Source of the DNA: a virus
IMG/VR virus record: IMGVR_UViG_3300021420_000018
Location: 59,708 to 123,707 of that record
Reading direction: 5' to 3' (one strand)
DNA: 64,000 bases
Shown in pieces: positions 45,901-54,211 of the stretch. Under the pieces are notes generated by a model that was not told the origin of the DNA, ran no database searches, and was given only the letters and a program-made list of their open reading frames with translations. The number at the start of each line of letters is the position of its first letter. Position 1 is the stretch's first letter. Made by a program: the position numbers and the translations under genes.

Positions 45901-46695
45901 CAGGATTCCGACGCCGGCAAAGTAGGGATAAATGATCTGTTGGGTCGGCGAGAAAAGGTATTCGCTTCCATTGCCGAGAGAACTCTCAAACGTGTTGCCC
46001 GGGAAGCTGCCGAGCGGCGATGCGTGTCCTGGCGTGTTGGCCATGTAATAAATATGGATGGTGAACGGAGCAGGCCAACTGAAGTTCGCAGTGCCCGCAA
46101 CGGATAGCCAATCGAGAGTGATCGTTGGACCTTGACCAGGCAGCCACCTGAAGATAAACGGCGAACGGCGCAGCGTGGCCTGCCAAACAGGATCAGGTCC
46201 TTGATGATTCGCGTTCCAGAAAGGGATCTCGTAGTTGCCGCTGTAAGTGGCCGAGCCTAACTGCGAGCCGTAATCATTGAACGTCACACTGTACGGAGCC
46301 ACGATCGAAACGCCGACGATCGCGTAGAAATCGGAATCGACAAAGCTGATGACGTTCGATCCGAACGGCGATAGACCTGTCTGCGTGTTGACCTTGGCAA
46401 CCAAAGCGTACTGCCTGGCGCCATTCATCCAGAAGTTCAGGACCGTGGTGATGGGATTGTGGCCGAGCAGGAAATCGATATCTTCGACGTACGCTTGCCC
46501 GCCCTTGGCCGTGGCTTTCTTTGATTGATTGGGATTCTTGCGGAGATTGTTGGCCCAGATCATCAACGGCGAGACTTTCGTTATGCCGTAGATCACTGGA
46601 ATGGCCGCGCCGTAAACAGCCGCCTGTGGCAGGATGCCGGCAGCCCAAGGCTTGATCTTCGACTTCTTAAATACTTGCACGTTCGACTCCGGCAA
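42958..46695 (-). CDS. gpJ-like tail tip / central fibre protein
   Basis: 1245 residues, immediately downstream of NlpC/P60, the order of siphovirus tail-tip operons. The N-terminal third is beta-rich (VKVNTQTGLSPFGSNVISFV). The middle (near 630-830) has ERKAQVDSWPLQAITHPNRA, RKDTPVQLDMVVREQVSQML and AKWSLLEPMDLITLPIN, which fit phage-tail-3 proteins. The C-terminus has beta-repeat-like segments and ends GLGHTPIVVDIAMTSAGAIW. It forms the tip that contacts the host. Confidence 0.85.
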   Translation of the reverse strand: MPESNVQVFKKSKIKPWAAGILPQAAVYGAAIPVIYGITKVSPLMIWANNLRKNPNQSKKATAKGGQAYVEDIDFLLGHNPITTVLNFWMNGARQYALVAKVNTQTGLSPFGSNVISFVDSDFYAIVGVSIVAPYSVTFNDYGSQLGSATYSGNYEIPFWNANHQGPDPVWQATLRRSPFIFRWLPGQGPTITLDWLSVAGTANFSWPAPFTIHIYYMANTPGHASPLGSFPGNTFESSLGNGSEYLFSPTQQIIYPYFAGVGILGADVGMSQTLPLFNYEVMGGFPLMINGADTPAAGDADFIDMIEDIFKSGPTQTAIGGSSGLGEIQHGLSCNNFPGIVQSKSYSEIFGNGGKLSFDLPNTKGNWLIGIITVGTAADLEISDAAGNSWTKVFPTGTSAVHQQVFYAQVAANTAANNLVTFAPINFAAWNIDMAILEVAGLDTIDQIITASGTGPATTAITTTNAAQNPEFLCNIILVPPSSADTALNTKAASHWFRNVTSALYLWVDGRLIRYPNIFQVSNDISHSSTWIQVIFAFKNSTPPSYPSLFPLGDILDDQVGGTLDVARKQCQANGLWGSLAMTSQRKASDWLTDIGKAANVAFVWSGFKLKVIPWSEVSSVGNGAIYNAPTGPGPIANLTIADFISGDASQPPITVERKAQVDSWPLQAITHPNRANDYDAVTSSQPEQSTVAIYGIRKDTPVQLDMVVREQVSQMLLGIFVRRLTQIRNTYKFKLNAKWSLLEPMDLITLPINALMPFPVEAQANVPTVPVRITSVQESDTFELDCEAEPFIYGVHDPRGGNQGTVEYTQTTPNQPSTAIPAAVNTPIFIEPVSRLTQNPTMPQLWIAVSDSDPNYGGCFVYVSTDGANSYNQIGPPIIGSAITGVLTSNWPAHADEDTTNDLALDLTESIGVLASYQVADEDAFTYPCYVAGGNATIPYELMTYAVATLTATSKYTLKATGGGTNHLRRAVFGAPAVSNGVLHSTPGRFCFLGPLSLGEVSQGILKLNMDPNWIGKTLHFKFVQFSQNRFGTASLTAVTDYPYTPTGTVGSTSSQNVLQYTISPASPLSQTTATNIAMAQTTATFPSNQTVYNARNFTIADPGAGNTQIYYVTIYDPGYVGDTPGATNLTSFIGTTLASVNYLQPGYIYMGSVVANHTATNNTVNPGGQPAPTSNAFVQLSINPANPGNFTVAHGLGHTPIVVDIAMTSAGAIWLQSPTPFDATNLYLVASDAGLTARVFLL

Positions 46696-47179
46696 TCCTA
46701 TCCGACCAGCGCGCTACCACGTCAAAGATCGCTACTTCGTGGCCGGACCAGAGCCAATGAAGGCTCGCATCAGCTTGTTCTACGCCGTAGCCTGCCGCGT
46801 GGATTACTGTTGGCCACTTTACGATGATGCCGCCGTGATTGTAGACCTTGCTCTCTGGACCCCTTATGAGGGCGATATTCCCTGGCGACGCCTCAAGCGT
46901 GCTCCACGAAACTCCCTCAAGAACTTTGTAGCCGTGGCGCAGCACGCGCAGCATGTATTTCTCGGTTGTGGTGTGGCACCACCAGTCACCTGAATAAACC
47001 CCGAGTTCCTCTTCGTTGACTAGCCCGCAGTTTTGGAGGACGCATAAAATGAAGGAAGCGCAATCAACCCCTGCTCCTTTGACCATGGCACCAGCGTGAT
47101 ATGGAGTTCCACGAAACGACAACGCCTCCGCAATGATGCGGTCTCGCAATGCGCTCATCGATTCCATCTGGCTACCCAT
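46667..47179 (-). CDS. NlpC/P60 tail-associated peptidase
   Basis: 170 residues. Catalytic Cys40 in GVDCASF, His115 in VYNHGGIIV and a second polar residue near His127. It is the gpK-type tail-tip peptidoglycan peptidase, translated by TGATG coupling after DUF2163. Confidence 0.85.
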   Translation of the reverse strand: MGSQMESMSALRDRIIAEALSFRGTPYHAGAMVKGAGVDCASFILCVLQNCGLVNEEELGVYSGDWWCHTTTEKYMLRVLRHGYKVLEGVSWSTLEASPGNIALIRGPESKVYNHGGIIVKWPTVIHAAGYGVEQADASLHWLWSGHEVAIFDVVARWSDRIAGVERASI

Positions 47180-48099
47180 CAGAGCGCACTAGTCGCAACG
47201 GGTACGAAAGGGAAGCCAAAATACGATCCGTCCTGTAAATGTCGCGGGAAGGCAATGCTTGCCGCAAACCTGTCGTTAGTTCCAGGGATCCACGGCATCG
47301 GCTTGAGCAATAGGAACTGGTTGTAGTTCACGCTCGAAATCGTCACCGATTGATTATCTTGGATCGTGCTGAACATGCCCGCCAAAGTTGATCCGGAGAC
47401 AAACAGGAACAGCACAAAACCGTTTATGAAAACATGGTTCGGGAAAATGGTATTCGCAATCGGCGATGCACACACCGCGTTGATGACGTTCGTGGTGGAC
47501 TGCGGGCCGATAGTGAACTGAGGAACAGCTGTGGTGCCGGCCGGAGGCGTGAATGCCTTGAAGGCCGCAAGCGCATTGGTCACTTCGACGGTCTGCGTCG
47601 GAACGTTTTCGTTGACCACATCGAGAAACGAGTTGACCGTGAACTGGATGTCTCCGCGCCTGAAAGTTGTATCGGCGATTCGGCCGCCAAACAGTTCCAT
47701 CGCGCCCCAAGTATTCGCATCGCCAGCCGTAGGCATGAACGTCTTCCAGACGCGCACGCGCCAGTTATCGTAAAAACCGATGTTCGCGAGCTCGTAGGGT
47801 CCCGCGGTCTGCGTGTTCACCGTCCAGGGCACAAGCTTTGGCGACCAGGTGAGATCGAGCGAGGAAACTTCAAGGCCGATCTTTGTTCCTACTGTTCCTC
47901 TTCTGATGTTTGCGGGAAGGAATGTGCCCCACAGCGGCCAACTGAGTGGCGACTCGTAATCGGTCAGCCACCACGCCATCGGATCTTCTGGCTCGCCGAT
48001 CAGGTAGAGATGGGCCATCCGAAATGTGTGGCCGGCGAGCAGGGCGGCTGCAACCGTTGCAGTGGTATCAACTCCAGCTCCGCTGAGGACCTGCCTCAT
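47179..48099 (-). CDS. DUF2163-type tail-tip protein
   Basis: 306 residues. ATVAAALLAGHTFRMAHLYL, RRGTVGTKIGLEVSSLDLTW and ELFGGRIADTTFRRGDIQFT follow the DUF2163 layout; the family sits between the DUF2460 and NlpC/P60 genes in gene-transfer-agent-like and many siphophage tails. Baseplate hub candidate. Confidence 0.8.
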   Translation of the reverse strand: MRQVLSGAGVDTTATVAAALLAGHTFRMAHLYLIGEPEDPMAWWLTDYESPLSWPLWGTFLPANIRRGTVGTKIGLEVSSLDLTWSPKLVPWTVNTQTAGPYELANIGFYDNWRVRVWKTFMPTAGDANTWGAMELFGGRIADTTFRRGDIQFTVNSFLDVVNENVPTQTVEVTNALAAFKAFTPPAGTTAVPQFTIGPQSTTNVINAVCASPIANTIFPNHVFINGFVLFLFVSGSTLAGMFSTIQDNQSVTISSVNYNQFLLLKPMPWIPGTNDRFAASIAFPRHLQDGSYFGFPFVPVATSAL

Positions 48100-49010
48100 A
48101 CGGTCGGCACACGAGAGCTCATCAGTTCAAGCATTCCCTTTCCGTTCTTTGTGCTCTGTCCTCCTATAGTCCATAAATTATCCATGAATTTTTCGAAGTC
48201 CTGGCTGTCGGTTTCGAAACGCACGCGGAAATAAAAACTGAAAGAAGCCGTGATCGGCCCTGCCGGACCCGGGTTGTAGCCTTGATCTGTCCAGACTAGT
48301 GAGCCGGTGCCGTCCGGAGTAGTGCCGCCGGTATCGTTCCAGGCTGGCTGCGAGGCTCCGGACGTACCGGCTGTCGTGACTTTCTGGATGTGGCCCGCCG
48401 GATCCAGAATCGTGTTATTGAGCAGATAAGCGTGACCGCTCTGCCAAACGCCGTTCGTCGTGGGATTGGTCCACTTGATGTACATGCCCATGAAGGAAAA
48501 CCCAGGTATTGCTAGGCCTGGCCCGAGAAATGTGTAGTTTGTGCCGCCACCTGTTTGCGTGACACCATTCGCCTTCACGACAAGGCCGGATCCGCTCAAC
48601 GGATTAAGATCGGTGACGTCCTCGTAGAACTGCCCGCCCATCCAGCGCTGGATCGGCGTGTAGTACGTCCCCAAACCATCGTTGACTATTTGCATGGTCT
48701 GCGCGGTGACGGTGTTGTCGTCCGGATCGGTGAACAGGAAGTCGTCGAACTGTCCGTTCCGCGCCATGAAGAAACCCATCAGCGTCGCGAGATCCGTGTA
48801 GGGAGAAAACGGCTTGGTATTGTTCGGGCTAATAAAATTGTCATATAAATATTCGTAGATCAGCCGCCAGTGCCAGATCGGATTGCTCGTTTGGATCACG
48901 CGCACTTCGTACCGATTGGCTGAAGGCTGTACAAAAGTAAACTCCTCAATTTCCTTTAAAACGGTAAACGTCAAACCGTGGATCGCAGAGGGGTAGACAC
49001 TGTTGCTCAT
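48096..49010 (-). CDS. DUF2460-type distal tail protein
   Basis: 304 residues. YPSAIHGLTFTVLKEIEEFT, IWHWRLIYEYLYDN and ATLMGFFMARNGQFDDFLFT resemble DUF2460/distal tail proteins; an unusual insert follows (near residue 180-240) with repeat-like SGHAYLLNNTILDPAGHIQK. It overlaps the tape measure by 4 nt. Confidence 0.78.
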   Translation of the reverse strand: MSNSVYPSAIHGLTFTVLKEIEEFTFVQPSANRYEVRVIQTSNPIWHWRLIYEYLYDNFISPNNTKPFSPYTDLATLMGFFMARNGQFDDFLFTDPDDNTVTAQTMQIVNDGLGTYYTPIQRWMGGQFYEDVTDLNPLSGSGLVVKANGVTQTGGGTNYTFLGPGLAIPGFSFMGMYIKWTNPTTNGVWQSGHAYLLNNTILDPAGHIQKVTTAGTSGASQPAWNDTGGTTPDGTGSLVWTDQGYNPGPAGPITASFSFYFRVRFETDSQDFEKFMDNLWTIGGQSTKNGKGMLELMSSRVPTV

Positions 49011-51316
49011 AGGCTCGGCAGCTCCCCGCGGCGGATGCCCATCCGCACGGCCCTAATGATGTCGTCATGGGATAGATTATTGTTGCGTGCGTTGATATTC
49101 ACGCCGATGTTCTGGCGCTTCGACGAAGTGTTGGTAACACCACCGCCAGCAATAATGCGCTGGAGTCCGGTTGAAAGTGATTCAGGCAGAACCATTTCTT
49201 TCGCGTGTGCGAAGATGGCCATGTTTTCGGGAACGAGCGCGCCGCGCTGGGCCTGCCCCACAGCTTCCGTCTCAGCGAAAGCGGCGCCAGCGATGCCAGG
49301 AGCCGCCGATATGTTTAGAGGGAATGGCAACGCCGTCATGACAGAGGCGAAAGCGCCAGCCGCTGCGAGACCGGCATCCATCTGAATCAGGGCCTCATCA
49401 GTCGTGAGCTTTATGGCCGCCTTGGTTGCCCCACCGCTTACCAGCGTAGCGATGCTTTTGGCCAGTGAACTTTTCTCCAACAAATCCACGATGATGAAAT
49501 GCTCGGCCCATTTCAGGCCCATCTGCAAGATATCGTTGGCAACCGATGCCAGAATGGTGTTGCCCATTTTTATGAATATGGTGCTGACTTTCGTGGTGCT
49601 GGTGATCAGCTCGTTCGCGACCCGGGCGAAAGCCTGGTTGATTCCGGTGAACGCTTTGGTCCAAAACTCTTCCACCTTCAGCGCTGCCTGCTGTTGGCTT
49701 AGTGCGATCTGATTGTCGATGGACTTGATCTTGTTGGCGCTATCCTGTACGGCCTTAACTTCCTCGTTCAAGAATGCTTGGTATTTGGCGCGTGTCTCTG
49801 GCGTCGCGCCGGCCAAAAACGCAGTCTCGCCTGCACTTCCGGATGCCGCGCCAGTCAAAAGATTCCTTTGTTTTTCCAGGCCTTCGATGATGATGCGCAG
49901 CTTGTCATCTTCCAGCTTCTTGAGACCCTCCAGTTCCTGGATGTCGAGGGCCTGATTGATATTCAGTCTCGCGAGCCCTGTGACATGTGCGATGTCGAGT
50001 TTTACTGCTGCGATAGCTTTGGTCGACGCCAGCGTTTTTTCCTCTTCGGCAATCGAAGCCAGAGCCATTTCCTCATTTGTTTTCCTTGTCTCCTCGGCCG
50101 CCTTGAGTTGAGCTTCAGACCCGGCTATGAAACGTTTGGTGCTTTCAGCGTCCTGTTCTTCTTTGCTCCTTGTTGCGAACTCGTCTTCAAGCTTAATCGC
50201 GGCTTCGATTCCATCGGCCACCGTACGCCAATACTTGGTTGCTGCTTTATCTTGCTCCAGGAACAGGTCTACGGCTTGCCTCGCGCGCTTTTCTCTTTCT
50301 TTCTCAGCGTCAGCCACACCGGTGGCCACGTCCTTCGGAATATCCACTAACTGTATTTCCTGTATTTTTTTGGCCGTTTCATCAATGGCCTTTTGGGCTT
50401 CGGACATTTTCGCCGTGAGTTCGTCCCATGCCTTACTGCCGGCGCGAACACCGCCAACATGCTGGTCCATCGCCACACCGAGGCGTTCATGCGTTTCAGG
50501 ATCGAAAATCTCGATGTCCTTGCTCATTCCGTCACGCTGCGTTTGAAGATCGCGCAAAGTAACCGTTTGCTCCTGGAGCAACTTGGCGTAGTCCTTGGCT
50601 GCGGCTATTTCATCCTTGACGGCAACGGTGCTCTTCTCCGATCCTGTGAGACCTATCTGATTCAGGTTGCGCTGCTCGATTCCAAGCTTGGTGATCCAGA
50701 CCAGTTGTTCTTGGTTGGCTTTCACCGAATCCTCGTAGGCCTTTTGAGCTGCTTTATCCCAGCCTTCGAATGCGTCAACGGCGTCTCCTATTTTGGAGAT
50801 CATGTCGACGAGGAGTTCGATGAAGCCGACTACCAGAAATGCAGGGAAAAGATCGTTAATAATTGGAATCAATCCAGACATTCGGGACGCGAGGCGAGCG
50901 AAAGCATATTCCATGCCGCCGACGCTGTCGGTTGCGGCTCCCAAGATCTCTCGTGCTTTCGCGCCAGCAATCGCAGTCTGTTCGAATCCTACGCCGGCAC
51001 CTACTGCGGCCTTGGCTACCCGTTCCAGTTGAGGAGCGGCAACGCCGGCAGCTGAGCCAACGGCAGCAACGGCTGTCGCAGCTTCTTTACTGCTGTAACC
51101 GAGCGCTTCAAGAGAAGCGGCCGCGGCGGTGGCGCTGCTGCCCTGCTCCAAATAGCGTGCTGCCGTAGCCTGCGATGCGTCGCCAGCAACCCTGGCCGCC
51201 TCGCCAACTTCCTTGAACTTCGTGGCAAGAATACTTACAGCTTCTGAGGCTGATTTGGCGCCGGCTGTGATTGGTCCAACGTCAAACTCTGTCGCGATCT
51301 TCAGTGTGTCTGCCAT
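49007..51316 (-). CDS. Tail tape measure protein
   Basis: 769 residues. Long helical and Ala-rich (EAVSILATKFKEVGEAARVA), one hydrophobic segment SGLIPIINDLFPAFLVVGFI near 151-176, further coiled coils to about 500, then a globular end. By the usual relation of about 0.15 nm per residue the tail would be near 115 nm, an inference. AAAGGAC precedes the ATG. Confidence 0.88.
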   Translation of the reverse strand: MADTLKIATEFDVGPITAGAKSASEAVSILATKFKEVGEAARVAGDASQATAARYLEQGSSATAAAASLEALGYSSKEAATAVAAVGSAAGVAAPQLERVAKAAVGAGVGFEQTAIAGAKAREILGAATDSVGGMEYAFARLASRMSGLIPIINDLFPAFLVVGFIELLVDMISKIGDAVDAFEGWDKAAQKAYEDSVKANQEQLVWITKLGIEQRNLNQIGLTGSEKSTVAVKDEIAAAKDYAKLLQEQTVTLRDLQTQRDGMSKDIEIFDPETHERLGVAMDQHVGGVRAGSKAWDELTAKMSEAQKAIDETAKKIQEIQLVDIPKDVATGVADAEKEREKRARQAVDLFLEQDKAATKYWRTVADGIEAAIKLEDEFATRSKEEQDAESTKRFIAGSEAQLKAAEETRKTNEEMALASIAEEEKTLASTKAIAAVKLDIAHVTGLARLNINQALDIQELEGLKKLEDDKLRIIIEGLEKQRNLLTGAASGSAGETAFLAGATPETRAKYQAFLNEEVKAVQDSANKIKSIDNQIALSQQQAALKVEEFWTKAFTGINQAFARVANELITSTTKVSTIFIKMGNTILASVANDILQMGLKWAEHFIIVDLLEKSSLAKSIATLVSGGATKAAIKLTTDEALIQMDAGLAAAGAFASVMTALPFPLNISAAPGIAGAAFAETEAVGQAQRGALVPENMAIFAHAKEMVLPESLSTGLQRIIAGGGVTNTSSKRQNIGVNINARNNNLSHDDIIRAVRMGIRRGELPSL

Positions 51317-51324
51317 GCGGTCCT

Positions 51325-51749
51325 TTATTGTGGCGGAGGAATGTTCATGTGCTCGCCGCGCTTAGAGCGCGCCACGGCTTCTTGAATATGGCCTGGCGCA
51401 CAATCCAAGTGCCGTGCGCCAGTGACGGACTGCAGCGCCATGCGAACATCTTCAGCGGATGGTGATGGACGCGCTGGGCGCGCTGAGCTGCCAGTTCCTT
51501 GCAACTGATAAACAAATGTTTCATCGCCCATTTCTTTCGCTCGCTGTTCCCGCCACGGCTGTTTTTTAGACTCGAATCCGACGAAAGCTCGCACGAGTTC
51601 GTGCACGGGCGGATACTCGTTCCAATACTCCACCAAGTTTCCCACAAACATAAAATCCATCGCGCCCACATCTTCTGGCGATAGCCCTAGCGCGGTAGCA
51701 ATGCGGTTGCGGCATCGAATCAGGGCTACGTCGATGTCGCCAACGCTTC
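51325..51749 (-). CDS. Tail assembly chaperone, frameshifted T part
   Basis: Frame entered by -1 shift from the upstream gene. From the slip the sequence reads GSVGDIDVALIRCRNRIATA, then ALGLSPEDVGAMDFMFVGNL, to a stop at 51325. The frame is open through the stop of the upstream gene and has no ribosome site of its own. With the shift the fused G-T product would have about 245 residues. Needed for tail tube assembly on the tape measure. Confidence 0.82.
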
Positions 51750-52058
51750 CCCCGGTTGGGCAAGTTTAATGCCGCTCATTCTGAGGATCTCATCGTGCAA
51801 GTAGAAAACGAAAACCATGTCGAGTTCGGCACGCACCCGCTTAACGTCCCACGGAGCATTGCCGTTGGTATTTCCGGCCGCCTTGTTCAAGGAAGCGCAG
51901 ACCGTTTGGAGCACTCGCTCGGTCCAGTCTGCTTCGGTTGGGGGCGGATTTTTCGCTTTCAACTCGCGGTTGGTTTTCAGGTATTCCTCGGCGGCGTCAA
52001 AACTGAACGGGGCTATTTTTACTGTGAATCCGTCCATCGTGATATCACGGATACGCAT
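51726..52058 (-). CDS. Tail assembly chaperone (G part)
   Basis: 110 residues from ATG 52058 (MRIRDITMDGFTVKIAPFSF), with AAGGTGAG upstream. Helical, no enzyme motif. It ends QPGEALATST. The last codons include the slippery run. Located between tail tube and tape measure, the standard position. Confidence 0.8.
   Translation of the reverse strand: MRIRDITMDGFTVKIAPFSFDAAEEYLKTNRELKAKNPPPTEADWTERVLQTVCASLNKAAGNTNGNAPWDVKRVRAELDMVFVFYLHDEILRMSGIKLAQPGEALATST
51747..51753 (-). promoter_or_regulatory. Slippery heptamer GGGGGAA for -1 frameshift
   Basis: In the zero frame the codons are CCG GGG GAA. A P-site tRNA for GGG can re-pair perfectly one base back. The -1 frame is open from here through the T part. 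The A-site re-pairing (GAA to GGA) is imperfect, so the heptamer is non-canonical. Confidence 0.7.
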
Positions 52059-52192
52059 GCTCACCTTCAACTTGTGTTTTGGATTTTTGTGGCTGCGAGC
52101 ATTCCCGCGGGGAGGCCACGGTACTTCTGAACTTCTCTGGCGGATCTCGGGAGCCGCTCAATCTTCCTGCGAGGGCGTCTCCGGATTAAAGT

Positions 52193-52232
52193 GGGTGCCG
52201 AGGAATCAGCTCGGCACCCTAAAGGGAGAATC
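52193..52232 (+). promoter_or_regulatory. Plus-strand copy of hairpin plus AAAGGGAGAATC
   Basis: A perfect 10-bp stem (GGGTGCCGAG/CTCGGCACCC) with a 7-nt loop, one nt, then AAAGGGAGAATC (52221-52232), and a TTG followed by only 8 more codons. This is the same layout as the minus-strand leaders, here inverted. The reading frame after it is destroyed, so it looks like a decayed gene start. This stretch plus the following promoter and leader fill the gene-free region 52071-52398. Confidence 0.65.
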
Positions 52233-52316
52233 AAACTTGAGCATTGCACTCAAGATGTCTTGAAGTGACAACACAGAAGAATGATCCAGACGCGATGATA
52301 GGGAAATCGATTACCT

Positions 52317-52369
52317 TTGTCAACGAAGAGACTTAAAATATAAAGGGCCTGCGCCTAGAACGCAGACCC
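52317..52369 (+). promoter_or_regulatory. Candidate promoter of the plus-strand HNH gene
   Basis: TTGTCA (52317-52322), 16 nt, TATAAA (52339-52344). A hairpin follows at the likely transcript start (52345-52369, CTGCG/CGCAG with one mismatch then GGG/CCC). Its loop, counted as 8 nt, is GCCTAGAA, one base off the RCCGNNAA loop. Confidence 0.5.
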
Positions 52370-52398
52370 GAAGAGCACCGCACCTAATAGGAGGCGCG

Positions 52399-52890
52399 AT
52401 GGCCTGTCCTACCGATAATACTCTCCAAGAACGATTCTGGAAGCATGTTAATAAAAACGGACCAATCCCGGTGTCATGCCCGGAGTTGGGGCCGTGCTGG
52501 ATTTGGACCGGCTCGGCGAATCAATCCGGGTACGGGCAGATTGGCACGTCCAAAGGTTTGCAAGTAGTCCATCGGCTGCATTGGACGTGGCGACACGGCG
52601 AGATTCCACCAGGAAAAGAAGTGATGCACCGCTGCGATACCACGCGCTGCGTTCGGCTCGGGCATCTATTTCTTGGCACTCACACCGACAACATGCACGA
52701 CATGATGACGAAAGGACGAAACAACCAACCCTCTGGAGATGCACACTATCAGCGGAAGCTGACAAGGGATGATGTGGAAACGATAAGAACCTTGTGGTCG
52801 CAAGGCGTGCCGCAAACGGAACTAGCCAAACGCTACAGCAGGAAGACCAACACCATTTCTAAGATAGTTAACAGAAAGCGCTGGTTATAA
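52399..52890 (+). CDS. HNH endonuclease (HNH_3) with HTH, inserted on plus strand
   Basis: 163 residues; the only gene on the plus strand. RFWKHVNKNG, then CWIWTGSANQSGYGQI, VMHRCDTTRCVRLGHLFLGT and NMHDMMTKGRNN are the HNH_3 core. A C-terminal HTH follows (QTELAKRYSRKTNTISKIVN). AGGAGG precedes the ATG by 5 nt. Similar to the HNH at 8460. It lies between tail tube and tail chaperone genes, opposing the operon. Confidence 0.9.
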   Translation: MACPTDNTLQERFWKHVNKNGPIPVSCPELGPCWIWTGSANQSGYGQIGTSKGLQVVHRLHWTWRHGEIPPGKEVMHRCDTTRCVRLGHLFLGTHTDNMHDMMTKGRNNQPSGDAHYQRKLTRDDVETIRTLWSQGVPQTELAKRYSRKTNTISKIVNRKRWL

Positions 52891-52898
52891 AGTAGGTA

Positions 52899-53633
52899 CT
52901 AGTCCTCGTAAAATTCTCCGACGTAACCGGCCGCATTTGCGAACGCTTGGCCTTCGATATCGGAGATGGTGTAATCGGCGCGCTTGAGAGGAGCAGTGAG
53001 TTTGCCAGCCTTGCAGGCGTAAAGATCCAAATAGTTCGGGATGCCGGCAGTCAGTTCCTGATACGGCTGCGACAGAAGCATTTCAAACTGCGGGCCCCAA
53101 CCTTGAATGTGATTCTGAACGACGAGCACGCGGCCGGTCCCTAGTTGATAGCGGTAGCTGACGAGGATGGCCTTGTTGTTGTCGGACACATTGAACGTGT
53201 ACAAACCGGCGCTGACGTTGTACTGGCCAACAGCGGGGGCTCCAGTGACTTTCTGGAAAAGCTGGAAGTTGGACGCGTAGAGGACGCCCATGTCCTGCGT
53301 GAACACAGCAGAGTGGCTAACCGTGTACGTAGTGCTAACGAGCGTGGTTGCTTCTTGCACCTGCGGCACGCCGCCGCCAGGCCCCGTTCCGGAAGCGTTC
53401 GAGCCGGCCGAGATATTGTCACCAAAATACAGGTTGTTCCACGTGTCGATCGAGAACCGGCCGAAGCCTGCCTTCCACGTGATTTTCTTATCGGAGATCG
53501 CAGTGTCGTCGGGAAACTGGAACTGGCCGCGGAGTTCTTTGATGGTGGCGTCGATGGTGATATCGACGTCCTGCAGGGTAGCGAACCAAATCGGGGATGC
53601 GTTGAAAACGCCGCCGAAGAACGGCCCTGGCAA
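52899..53633 (-). CDS. Tail tube / major tail protein
   Basis: 244 residues as read from TTG 53633; the frame stays open about 16 codons further up without an ATG, so the true start is uncertain (ATA or ACG not excluded). Beta-rich: LQDVDITIDATIKELRGQFQ, KKITWKAGFGRFSIDTWNNL, VVQNHIQGWGPQFEMLL. Position upstream of the chaperones and size suit a tail tube protein. Confidence 0.7.
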   Translation of the reverse strand: MPGPFFGGVFNASPIWFATLQDVDITIDATIKELRGQFQFPDDTAISDKKITWKAGFGRFSIDTWNNLYFGDNISAGSNASGTGPGGGVPQVQEATTLVSTTYTVSHSAVFTQDMGVLYASNFQLFQKVTGAPAVGQYNVSAGLYTFNVSDNNKAILVSYRYQLGTGRVLVVQNHIQGWGPQFEMLLSQPYQELTAGIPNYLDLYACKAGKLTAPLKRADYTISDIEGQAFANAAGYVGEFYED

Positions 53634-53734
53634 TGCGAAAAGTTGTCCCGCGCCGAAAGCTATTCTCGTATGGCTACCCTCTTAAACTACGGCGCAAGGC
53701 TAGCCCAAAAAACGTGCAGGAGCAACAACCAAAA

Positions 53735-54211
53735 CTATATTCCCAACTCTACGGCGATACGCCAAAAAACCGCGATGTTGTTATCTTCGAACTCACGGCC
53801 CCATTCCGAGCCGCCGTCGATCCAGGCATTGTTGACCAGGCCGCCTAATGTCTGGCGCTCCCCGAAGGATGATGGCGTCGAACCGAGCTGCATGGCGGCA
53901 TCGATTTGGTCGGCGATATTGTTGATCGTGGTTTCGCCGTTGATTTGTGCCGTCGGATCGGACGTTACGTAAAGCCAAAGGTTGTAGTGGATCCTGTACT
54001 TGGTGAGGCCGATGTGCGCCTGTTGCCCCTGGATGTACTCTTCTGTGGCCGGACCGCCCTTGAAGAGCGTGAGAAAGGGTTTCTCGGATTCATTCACCGA
54101 CGTCCAAATCCGCGGCACGCGCGTAATGTTGGAACAGAGGGCAGCAAGTGGCGCATAGCCGCTGAGCAGATTGAAGAGTGCAACGGAAATGTCTTCACGG
54201 GCACTTTTCAT
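53735..54211 (-). CDS. Tail terminator/completion-like protein
   Basis: 158 residues. REDISVALFNLLSGYAPLAA at the start and LTKYRIHYNLWLYVTSDPTA then NNIADQIDAAMQLG are the kind of small alpha/beta fold used by tail terminators (gpU-like). The position just upstream of the tube gene supports this. Assignment inferred, not certain. Confidence 0.6.
   Translation of the reverse strand: MKSAREDISVALFNLLSGYAPLAALCSNITRVPRIWTSVNESEKPFLTLFKGGPATEEYIQGQQAHIGLTKYRIHYNLWLYVTSDPTAQINGETTINNIADQIDAAMQLGSTPSSFGERQTLGGLVNNAWIDGGSEWGREFEDNNIAVFWRIAVELGI

Noticed and set aside
52067-52249. Minus-strand 60-codon frame before the tail chaperone
   Set aside because: Its sequence crosses the inverted leader and hairpin region and has no ribosome site or protein character.
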